Positions 1 through 5,969 of a stretch of DNA of 5,969 bases are shown here, piece after piece (positions within the stretch are counted from its first letter, which is position 1; the number at the start of each line of letters is the position of its first letter). Location of the stretch: NCBI GenBank assembly GCA_009923125.1, contig RFUD01000169.1, positions 1-5,969 on the forward strand. The letters run 5' to 3'. This DNA comes from Planctomycetia bacterium. GTDB taxonomy: Bacteria > Planctomycetota > Planctomycetia > Pirellulales > UBA1268. Both the position numbers and the translations under genes were made by a program. The notes beneath the pieces are model-generated. The model was not told where the DNA came from. It made no database searches and worked only from the letters and a program-made list of their open reading frames with translations.

Positions 1-2975
1 TCGCGGCAGGCAAGCCGGATGACGCCCTGCAGGAATTCGAGCTGGTGGCGAACGCGATCCCCCGCGACCGCCTGGCCGCGATCCCACAGGTCTGGAACCC
101 CCTGCTGCAGTTGCGCATCGCGGCGCAGATGAAGCGTCCCGCGGCGGACCGTGACTGGTCCGCCATCGACGACCTGCTCGACACGCTGCGGCAGTCGGCC
201 GCCATCACCGACACCCAGGTCGCCCTGCTGCGGGCGGACGTGCTCGTGCGGAAGGGAGAGGCCGCGACCGCCGCCGACATCCTCGCCACCGCCGCCGAGT
301 CGAACCCCCGCGAACCGCAACTGGTCGCCGCGCTCGCGACGCTCGCCCTGCGCGACAACGACGTCGAGCGGGCGCGGGCCCTGGTCGACCGGGCGGCCGG
401 GGAGATGGCGGACAGCGCCGCCCTGCTCCTGATCGAGGCCCAGATCGCCGCCCGCAAACCCAACGCCGAAGCCGGCGACGCGCTCGACGCGATCGAACAG
501 CGGGCCGGAAAACTTGCCGCGGCGGAGGCGGCCCGCGTGCTGTCGGCCCTGGCTTCCGTCCGGCTGGGCATGGGTCAGACGGAGGCCGCCGAGCGGCTGT
601 GGACGCAGGCCCTCGAGCGGAGCCCCGAGGATCTGCGGCTGCGCTGGACGCTGTTCGAGATCGCCCGCGAGCGAGGCGACCTCGAGGCGATGCGGGCCCG
701 CGCCGACGACATTGCCCGGGCCGCGGGCGCGTCGAGCCCGCAGGGCCGGGTCGCGAAGGCCGGCACGCTCGTCCAGCGGGTCCGCGACTCGCAGCGGAAG
801 AAACTCGTCCGCGACCAGGCCCTCATCGAGCTCACCGCCGATGAGCGGCTGGCGATCGACGAGGCCCGGAACCTGCTGATCGAGGCCGAGAACGACCGGC
901 CGGGATGGGCGCAGATCCAGCAGTTGTTCGCCGACATCGCCGGCCTGCGAGGCGATCTGCCGGCGGCGATCGATTATCTGCAACGCGCCAGTCGCATGGG
1001 CCCGCCCAACCCGGCCATCATCCGCCAGCTCGTCGGACTGCTCTACGCCTCCAATCGATTCGACGAGGCGCAGCAGGCCATCGGGCGGCTGGGGCCGGAG
1101 GGTCTCGGTGGCTTCGAGCGGATCACGGCCGAAATGGAGCTGCGATCGGGCAACATCGACGAGGCCGTGACGCTCGCGGAGAAGAGCGTGTCGTCCGACT
1201 CGAAGAACGCGGGCGAGCTGCTGTGGCTGGGGCAACTGCTCAGCCGCTCCGGCAAGGCGGACCGGGCCGAGGCGGTGCTCGAGCGGGCGGTGGAGCAGGG
1301 GCCCGGGCTCGCCGAAACATGGATGGCGCTGTTCACGCACCAGTTCGCGAACGGCAAGCGACGGCTCGCGCAGAGCACGCTCGCCCGCGCCGCGCAGGCG
1401 CTCGCCGAGCCGAACCGCCAGCTCGTCGAGGCCCAGGGGCAGGAGATGCTCGGCCAGCTCGAGGAGGCGGAGCGGTGCTACCGGGAGGCGGTCACCGCCG
1501 CCCCCTCCGACCTCACCGCGGCGCGGGGGCTGGCCTCGTTTCTGCTGCGGCGCGGCCGCCTGAATCCCGCGCGTGACACGCTCCGCGCCGTCATCGACGC
1601 CGAGGACGACTCGCCCGGCGGCAGGGCGACGAAAATCTGGGCCCGTCGCTCGCTCGCCCAGTTGACGGCGGAGACCGGCGGCTACAAGTCGCTCGAACAG
1701 GCGCTGGCGATCCTCGACGGCAACAAGGGCTCCGACGGCAGGCTGGGGCCGGACGACGTCGCCATCCAGGTGACGCTCCTCGCGGGCCGCCCCGAGCCCG
1801 CCAGTTGGCGGCGCGCGATCGCGCTCCTGGAGACGCTCGGCCGTGCGCAGCCGCTGTCATCCACCCAGCGGCTGCAGCTCGCCCAGTTGCGCGAGCGGGC
1901 CGGCCGCTGGGCGGAGTGCCGCGACGAGATGATCTCGCTCGTGGCGGCCCCGAACGCCCCGCCCTCGCTGCTCGGCCTCCTCATCGAACGGCTCATCGAG
2001 CATGGCGAATTGTCGTCGGCAAAGACGTGGCTCGGAAAGCTCAAGGGGTCCGCGCCGGACGCGCCGGTGACGCTCGCGCTGGAGGCCCGGCTGGCGATGG
2101 CGGAGGAGGACCGGCCGACGGCCGTGGCCGCGGCGCGGAAGCTGATGCCGTCGGGCGACGTGCCCCTGGAGCAGGTCGGGCAGCTGGTGGCCGTGGCCAA
2201 GCTGATGGAAGACCTCGGCTTCCCCAAGGCGGCCGACAAGGTGCTCGGAGACTACGCCGGCCGCGTCCCCGAGGGAGCGGTCGTCCGGGCGGAGTTTCTC
2301 GGCAGGCAACACCGCGTGGCGGAGGCCCTCGACCTTCTCGAGACGCTGTGGAACCGCGTCCCGGTGGCCCGCATCCTGCAGTCGGCGGTCTCGGTGCTCC
2401 GCAGCCAGGCGGGCGGATTCGATGCGGCCGCCTCGGCCAGGGTCGCGCAGTGGTTCTCGCGGGCGCGGCGAGAGGACCCGGACTCCGTCGTGCTCGAGCT
2501 GCTCAACGCCGAACTCTTCGATCTGGAGGGCCGGACCGCGGACGTCGAGCGGGCCTATCGCGAGATCCTCGCACGCAAGGACGTGGGCGGGCAGCAGGCG
2601 GCGATCGTGGCCAACAACCTCGCGTTCCACCTCGCCCGGCCGGAGACGGCCGACGAGGCGACCAAGCTGATCGACGGGGCGATCCAGGAGCTGGGCCCCC
2701 ACCCCGACCTGCTCGACACGCGCGGCATGGTGCGGTTGGCCGCGGGCGATGTCCGCGCCGCGCTCACCGACCTCGAAGAGGCGACGCTCGCCCCCTCGCC
2801 GCTCAAACTCCTGCATCTGGCGACCGTGCAGGTGGCGAACAAGCAGGTCGCAGCCGCCCGCCAGTCGATCGAGCGGGCAAAACGGCAGGGCCTCGTCCCG
2901 GAGCACCTGTCGGCCGCCGACAAGGGCCGCTACGACCAGGTCGAGGCCGCCCTCGCGTCCGCCCCGGGCGCCTGA
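1..2975 (+). CDS. Large tetratricopeptide-repeat protein, 5' end outside window
   Basis: The reading frame is open from the first complete codon (position 3) to a TGA at 2973-2975, giving 990 visible residues. A GTG at 45 is in frame, but the 14 codons before it already read as the end of a TPR helix pair (KPDDALQEFELV), so 45 is not the real start and the gene begins upstream. The protein is a run of about 34-residue helical repeats with TPR spacing of small residues and Pro. Clear units lie near nt 210-315, 530-630, 908-1010, 1212-1310, 1420-1520, 2490-2585 and 2700-2900. The C-terminal part has the common NNLA...LLDTRGMVRLAAGD...ALTDLEEA pattern. I see no catalytic motif or membrane segment in the visible part; a signal peptide or anchor could lie in the missing N-terminus. 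TPR arrays act as protein-binding scaffolds, and the partner here is unknown. The gene converges with the small TPR gene at 3035-3346. Confidence 0.9.
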   Translation, partial: AAGKPDDALQEFELVANAIPRDRLAAIPQVWNPLLQLRIAAQMKRPAADRDWSAIDDLLDTLRQSAAITDTQVALLRADVLVRKGEAATAADILATAAESNPREPQLVAALATLALRDNDVERARALVDRAAGEMADSAALLLIEAQIAARKPNAEAGDALDAIEQRAGKLAAAEAARVLSALASVRLGMGQTEAAERLWTQALERSPEDLRLRWTLFEIARERGDLEAMRARADDIARAAGASSPQGRVAKAGTLVQRVRDSQRKKLVRDQALIELTADERLAIDEARNLLIEAENDRPGWAQIQQLFADIAGLRGDLPAAIDYLQRASRMGPPNPAIIRQLVGLLYASNRFDEAQQAIGRLGPEGLGGFERITAEMELRSGNIDEAVTLAEKSVSSDSKNAGELLWLGQLLSRSGKADRAEAVLERAVEQGPGLAETWMALFTHQFANGKRRLAQSTLARAAQALAEPNRQLVEAQGQEMLGQLEEAERCYREAVTAAPSDLTAARGLASFLLRRGRLNPARDTLRAVIDAEDDSPGGRATKIWARRSLAQLTAETGGYKSLEQALAILDGNKGSDGRLGPDDVAIQVTLLAGRPEPASWRRAIALLETLGRAQPLSSTQRLQLAQLRERAGRWAECRDEMISLVAAPNAPPSLLGLLIERLIEHGELSSAKTWLGKLKGSAPDAPVTLALEARLAMAEEDRPTAVAAARKLMPSGDVPLEQVGQLVAVAKLMEDLGFPKAADKVLGDYAGRVPEGAVVRAEFLGRQHRVAEALDLLETLWNRVPVARILQSAVSVLRSQAGGFDAAASARVAQWFSRARREDPDSVVLELLNAELFDLEGRTADVERAYREILARKDVGGQQAAIVANNLAFHLARPETADEATKLIDGAIQELGPHPDLLDTRGMVRLAAGDVRAALTDLEEATLAPSPLKLLHLATVQVANKQVAAARQSIERAKRQGLVPEHLSAADKGRYDQVEAALASAPGA

Positions 2976-3034
2976 CCGTCGCACGGAGCCGGGCCGGCCC
3001 GCGCAGGGCACATCGGGCGGAGCCCCGCGTCCTC
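2976..3034. other. Short convergent intergenic gap
   Basis: These 59 bp separate the stops of the two convergent TPR genes. They contain a perfect 10-bp palindrome, GGGCCGGCCC (2991-3000), and a weak 4-bp stem GCCC/GGGC (2997-3000 with 3006-3009, 5-nt loop). The heptamer CGGAGCC occurs twice (2984-2990 and 3018-3024). No T tract follows on either strand, so an intrinsic terminator cannot be claimed. Termination could be factor-dependent. Confidence 0.4.
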
Positions 3035-3346
3035 CTACCCTTGCAACATCCTGGACCGCGCCAGGGCATCCTCCGCCTCCGCGATCCGGCCGCCACGCAT
3101 GCAGGCCACGCTCAAGGCGGTGTAACTGAAGGGATCCCGCGGTTCGAGTTCGCAGACGCGACGGGCGTGCCGCACCGCCTCCTCGTGACGCTCGAGCCGC
3201 GTGCACCACGCAGCGAGGGCCGAGTGGGCGAGGGCGAATTCGGGGTGATCCGCCACCACGCCCTCGAGCAGGGTGATCGCCTCGGCAATCTTACCGTCGT
3301 TCTTGAGCGACTCCGCCGCCTCGTAGCGTTCCTCGCGACTGCCCAT
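3035..3346 (-). CDS. Small TPR protein (103 aa, three repeats)
   Basis: The ATG at 3346-3344 runs to a TAG at 3037-3035. The protein starts MGSREERYEAAESL and is almost entirely TPR: repeat 1 at residues ~4-37 (EAAESLKNDGKIAEAITLLE), repeat 2 at ~38-71 (ALAHSALAAWCTRLERHEEA), and a final repeat at ~72-103 (PFSYTALSVACMRGGRIAEA) ending ARSRMLQG. I see no signal peptide, membrane segment or catalytic domain, so a cytoplasmic protein-interaction module is likely. The start is supported by GGGAG nine bases upstream and by the TPR beginning immediately after the Met. The frame stays open far upstream to 4327, but that extension is antisense to lpxA and Arg/Gly/Pro-rich, so I reject it. Short conserved TPR proteins of this shape are, from memory, typical of planctomycetes; the function is unknown. 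The gene diverges from lpxA and converges with the large TPR gene. Confidence 0.85.
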   Translation of the reverse strand: MGSREERYEAAESLKNDGKIAEAITLLEGVVADHPEFALAHSALAAWCTRLERHEEAVRHARRVCELEPRDPFSYTALSVACMRGGRIAEAEDALARSRMLQG

Positions 3347-3355
3347 CGGCTGCTG

Positions 3356-3360
3356 CTCCC
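3356..3360 (-). promoter_or_regulatory. Ribosome binding site of the small TPR gene
   Basis: The - strand reads GGGAG, a good Shine-Dalgarno match, nine bases before the ATG at 3346. It supports that start over the long upstream in-frame extension. Confidence 0.55.
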
Positions 3361-3398
3361 GCGGTGATGATGAAGACGCCGGGCCGCACGGTGGCCGA

Positions 3399-3417
3399 CC
3401 GCGGCAGTGTACCGCGG
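3399..3417 (-). promoter_or_regulatory. Candidate -10 (TACACT) between two CCGCGG half-sites
   Basis: On the - strand TACACT (3411-3406) is a plausible -10 about 60 bases before the ATG of the small TPR gene. It lies between two CCGCGG copies (3399-3404 and 3412-3417), each itself a palindrome, separated by 7 bases. No convincing -35 is present 16-19 bases upstream, so the promoter assignment is weak. The symmetric boxes around it could be an operator or just GC-rich chance. Confidence 0.25.
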
Positions 3418-3438
3418 CCGCGCGGCGTGAGGAGGCCG

Positions 3439-3453
3439 CACCGCCCCGCGGTG
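3439..3453. repeat. Perfect 6-bp GC hairpin in the divergent intergenic region
   Basis: CACCGC (3439-3444) and GCGGTG (3448-3453) are perfectly complementary around a CCC loop. No T tract follows on either strand. It lies upstream of both divergent genes, so it may be an operator-like site or chance. Confidence 0.3.
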
Positions 3454-3511
3454 GACGACCGGGGGGACAGGGCGACCGGGGAAGACTGTGCCCCCGGCTG
3501 GAAAATTGCCA

Positions 3512-3540
3512 TTGAATCGATCCCGAGGCGAGCCGATAAC
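3512..3540 (+). promoter_or_regulatory. Candidate sigma-70-type promoter for lpxA
   Basis: TTGAAT (3512-3517) and GATAAC (3535-3540) are separated by 17 bases; each matches its consensus hexamer at 4 of 6 positions. This is one of the few AT-richer patches in the region and lies just before lpxA. A transcript would start near 3547, giving leaders of about 16 nt to the GTG at 3563 or 58 nt to the TTG at 3605. The call rests on pattern only. Confidence 0.35.
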
Positions 3541-3552
3541 CCCGGCGAAGCC

Positions 3553-3565
3553 AAGGGCGGCCGTG
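3553..3565 (+). promoter_or_regulatory. Shine-Dalgarno-like AAGGG and alternative GTG start for lpxA
   Basis: AAGGG (3553-3557) lies five bases before an in-frame GTG (3563-3565). Starting there would add 14 residues (VIAGPVSTRRTGPA) before the homologous N-terminus. The TTG at 3605 has no clear Shine-Dalgarno site. Ribosome placement favours 3563 while family alignment favours 3605, so the start is unsettled. Confidence 0.35.
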
Positions 3566-3604
3566 ATCGCCGGCCCTGTCTCGACCCGTCGCACTGGGCC
3601 TGCC

Positions 3605-4462
3605 TTGAGCATCCATCCGCTGGCCGCCGTGAGTTCCGAAGCCCGCCTCGGCGTGGGGGTGACGGTCGGCGCCTTCGCCACCGTCGAAGCGGGCGTCGAA
3701 CTCGGCGACTACTGCGTCGTCGCCTCCGGCGCGATCGTCAAGCGCGGCGTGCGGGCCGGCTGTCACAACGAATTCGGTGAACACTGTGTCGTGGGCGGGG
3801 CGCCGCAGCACGCGGCGCGGCCCCAGCAGGTCGGCACCCTCGCGATCGGCGACCACAACGTGTTCCGGGAATACGTCACGGTCCATCGGGCGCTGAAGCC
3901 CGACACCGCCACGACGATCGGCGACCACAACTACGTCATGGCCACGGCGCACGTGGGCCACGACTGCGTCGTGGGCAACAACTGCATCTTCGCCAACGGC
4001 GCGCTGCTCGGCGGCCACGTCACGGTCGAGGATCGGGCCTTCGTGTCCGGCGCCGTCGCGGTGCATCAGTTCTGCCGCATCGGCCGGCTGGCGATGGTGG
4101 GCGGCCACGCCCGCGTCGTGCAGGACATCCCTCCGTACATGCTCGTGGACGGGCAGAGCGGCTGCATCGTGGGGCTGAACATCGTCGGCCTCAAGCGGAG
4201 CGGCCACGGTGCCGACGAGATCGCCGAACTGAAGGCCGCCTACCGCACGATCTACCGCCGCGGCCTGCCCTGGAAGCAGGTGCTCGAGGCCTTGGAGCAG
4301 GAGTTTCACGGGGGTCCCGCCCTGCACCTGCGGAGGTTCCTCAACGCCGGGACCCGCGGATTCGCCCAGGAACGTCGGGCGCCTCCCGCTCCGACGCTGC
4401 GGCTGAGGACGGCGGACGACGACACCGCCGCCGATCTGTCGGTCCGCTCGCGGGCCGGCTGA
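3605..4462 (+). CDS. lpxA: Acyl-ACP--UDP-N-acetylglucosamine O-acyltransferase (LpxA)
   Basis: LpxA transfers an R-3-hydroxyacyl chain from acyl carrier protein to the 3-position of UDP-GlcNAc, the first step of lipid A synthesis, in the cytoplasm as a trimer. From the TTG at 3605 the protein has 285 residues (E. coli LpxA has 262). It has a hexapeptide-repeat left-handed beta-helix (residues ~5-180) and a C-terminal helical part. By alignment from memory to E. coli, the active-site set is kept: H94 (H99), H116 (H122), catalytic H119 (H125, in AHVGHD), H138 (H144), H154 (H160, in AVHQF), N192 (N198) and R198 (R204, in GLKRSG). G167 matches G173, linked to long-chain acyl preference. The usual D74 and K76 contacts are replaced by H69 and A71. 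About 28 extra polar residues follow the normal C-terminus. The start was chosen because SIHP matches the usual N-terminus; a GTG at 3563 has a better Shine-Dalgarno site. Transcribed divergently from the small TPR gene. Confidence 0.92.
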   Translation: MSIHPLAAVSSEARLGVGVTVGAFATVEAGVELGDYCVVASGAIVKRGVRAGCHNEFGEHCVVGGAPQHAARPQQVGTLAIGDHNVFREYVTVHRALKPDTATTIGDHNYVMATAHVGHDCVVGNNCIFANGALLGGHVTVEDRAFVSGAVAVHQFCRIGRLAMVGGHARVVQDIPPYMLVDGQSGCIVGLNIVGLKRSGHGADEIAELKAAYRTIYRRGLPWKQVLEALEQEFHGGPALHLRRFLNAGTRGFAQERRAPPAPTLRLRTADDDTAADLSVRSRAG

Positions 4463-4479
4463 ACCCCGGGCCGCAGGAT

Positions 4480-4486
<7 letters not shown>
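4456..4486. terminator. Inverted repeat spanning both convergent stop codons
   Basis: CGGCTGAA (4456-4463) pairs perfectly with TTCAGCCG (4479-4486) around a 15-base loop that includes CCCGGG. The TGA of lpxA (4460-4462) is in the left arm, and the TGA of the sigma-54 activator (4482-4480) is in the right arm. The position suggests a bidirectional transcript end. No T tract follows on either side, so it is not a classic intrinsic terminator and may instead act as an mRNA 3' stabiliser. Confidence 0.4.
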
Positions 4487-5715
<1,229 letters not shown>

Positions 5716-5720
5716 CGTGA

Positions 5721-5728
5721 CCTTCCCC
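5721..5728 (-). promoter_or_regulatory. Ribosome binding site of the sigma-54 activator
   Basis: The - strand reads GGGGAAGG followed by TCACG and then the ATG at 5715. This strong purine-rich site at standard spacing decides the start and argues against the upstream GTG at 5850. Confidence 0.65.
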
Positions 5729-5792
5729 GCCGCGGGGCGACGGATCCGGCAACCAGGCCGGAGGATCGCCCCGGCGTCCGCTCCCCCGCCGA

Positions 5793-5821
5793 AATATACA
5801 TCGCGCGCGGGTGACACGCCA
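5793..5821 (-). promoter_or_regulatory. Candidate promoter region of the sigma-54 activator
   Basis: The - strand carries TATATT (5798-5793), a 5 of 6 match to a -10 box and the most AT-rich patch in this intergenic region. Transcription would start about 70 bases before the ATG. No good -35 sits at 16-18 bases. Overlapping upstream, TGGCGTGTCACCCGC (5821-5807) keeps the GG and GC dinucleotides at the 10-base spacing of sigma-54 -24/-12 sites but matches the rest poorly. Either reading is tentative. Confidence 0.3.
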
Positions 5822-5831
5822 TGGGGCGGCC

Positions 5832-5858
5832 CGGTCGCACCGGTCGTCACGGTCGCAT
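5832..5858. repeat. Three tandem 9-bp units upstream of the activator gene
   Basis: CGGTCGCAC (5832-5840), CGGTCGTCA (5841-5849) and CGGTCGCAT (5850-5858) are adjacent, sharing CGGTCG, with the first and third differing by one base. They lie about 45-70 bases upstream of the presumed - strand transcription start. That is a position where iterated activator sites are often found. No coding frame I trust crosses them. Confidence 0.45.
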
Positions 5859-5861
5859 CGA

Positions 5862-5869
5862 TTCCGGAA
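5862..5869. repeat. TTCCGGAA palindrome
   Basis: A perfect 8-bp palindrome followed by further A residues (A run at 5868-5873) in an otherwise GC-rich spacer. It lies between the activator and the presumed gene to the right, so it could be an operator half, but such palindromes arise by chance. Confidence 0.25.
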
Positions 5870-5920
5870 AAAATGGCGGCCGTCCGTTCGCCTGACGGTG
5901 AAAGATGGGCAAAGATTGAG

Positions 5921-5960
5921 GTGGTGGCCCGTGTCGGCCCGGAACTGTCGCGGCCACCAC
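5921..5960 (+). repeat. Perfect 9-bp stem hairpin near the right edge
   Basis: GTGGTGGCC (5921-5929) pairs with GGCCACCAC (5952-5960) around a 22-base loop. No T tract follows; instead AGGAG comes directly after the 3' arm. On the + strand it would form in the leader of a gene starting just past the window and sit against its ribosome binding site. Confidence 0.4.
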
Positions 5961-5965
5961 AGGAG
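5961..5965 (+). promoter_or_regulatory. AGGAG ribosome binding site for a gene just beyond the window
   Basis: AGGAG, a strong Shine-Dalgarno core, lies four bases before the window end. A start codon at normal spacing would fall just outside, suggesting a + strand gene divergent from the sigma-54 activator. The start itself is not visible. Confidence 0.35.
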
Positions 5966-5969
5966 CCGC

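Noticed and set aside
45..47. GTG as the start of the large TPR protein
   Set aside because: The frame is open to the window edge and the codons before 45 already read as TPR helix.
1857..3209. 450-codon open frame on - strand opposite the large TPR gene
   Set aside because: It is antisense to a clear TPR protein, has Arg/Gly-rich composition with no recognisable domain, and overlaps the small TPR gene in another frame.
1805..3367. Long open frame on + strand overlapping the TPR gene
   Set aside because: It overlaps the large TPR gene in another frame, is dominated by Arg, Gly, Ala and Pro, and runs through the opposite-strand small TPR gene. It shows no family pattern and is explained by high GC.
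3347..4327. Upstream in-frame extension of the small TPR protein
   Set aside because: It would be antisense to lpxA and lacks TPR pattern. The ATG at 3346 with GGGAG upstream begins exactly at the first repeat.
5716..5850. 45-residue N-terminal extension of the sigma-54 activator from GTG 5850
   Set aside because: It has no similarity to known N-terminal domains, crosses the promoter-like patch, and the ATG at 5715 has a strong ribosome site.
5821..5895. Short + strand frame starting ATG at 5821
   Set aside because: It has only 24 codons, no ribosome site, and is made up partly of the tandem CGGTCG units; more likely intergenic.
5923..5939. Sigma-54-type promoter on the + strand near the right edge
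   Set aside because: The GG dinucleotides do not have GC ten bases downstream (CG or CC instead), and the patch overlaps the hairpin.

Overview
The window (5,969 bp, roughly 70% GC by eye) looks like chromosomal DNA from a Gram-negative bacterium that makes lipid A. My best guess is a planctomycete: it combines a very long TPR protein, a short TPR protein of a type I associate with that phylum, an LpxA with an unusual sugar-contact segment, and a stand-alone sigma-54 activator. The phylum call is inference from protein style, not a search result.

Layout, left to right. (1) A long tetratricopeptide-repeat (TPR) protein on the + strand fills positions 1-2975; its 5' end lies outside the window. 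(2) After a 59-bp gap, a convergent 103-residue, three-repeat TPR protein lies on the - strand (3035-3346). (3) A 258-bp divergent intergenic region (3347-3604) holds candidate promoters for both flanking genes and several GC-rich symmetries. (4) lpxA, the first-step acyltransferase of lipid A synthesis, lies on the + strand (start assigned at 3605, stop at 4462). (5) Only 17 bp separate its stop from the stop of a convergent sigma-54-dependent activator (bEBP) on the - strand (4480-5715). Both stop codons sit in the arms of one 8-bp inverted repeat. (6) The last 254 bp (5716-5969) are non-coding. They carry the activator's ribosome binding site, an AT-rich promoter-like patch, a three-unit 9-bp tandem repeat, a TTCCGGAA palindrome and a long-stem hairpin. 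The hairpin is followed by an AGGAG at the right edge, so another + strand gene probably begins just outside.

No gene pair here is a clear operon: neighbours are convergent or divergent. No functional link between the TPR proteins, LpxA and the activator can be shown from the sequence. I found no tRNA, rRNA, CRISPR array, insertion sequence, integrase or attachment site. Codon and GC style look even across the window, so there is no sign of recent transfer. The window is mostly ordinary housekeeping and regulatory DNA. The points most worth checking are the altered LpxA substrate-contact residues, the sensor-less GSFTGA activator, the shared stop-codon stem, and the repeats and hairpin in the right-hand intergenic region. 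I do not see a convincing new multi-gene system.
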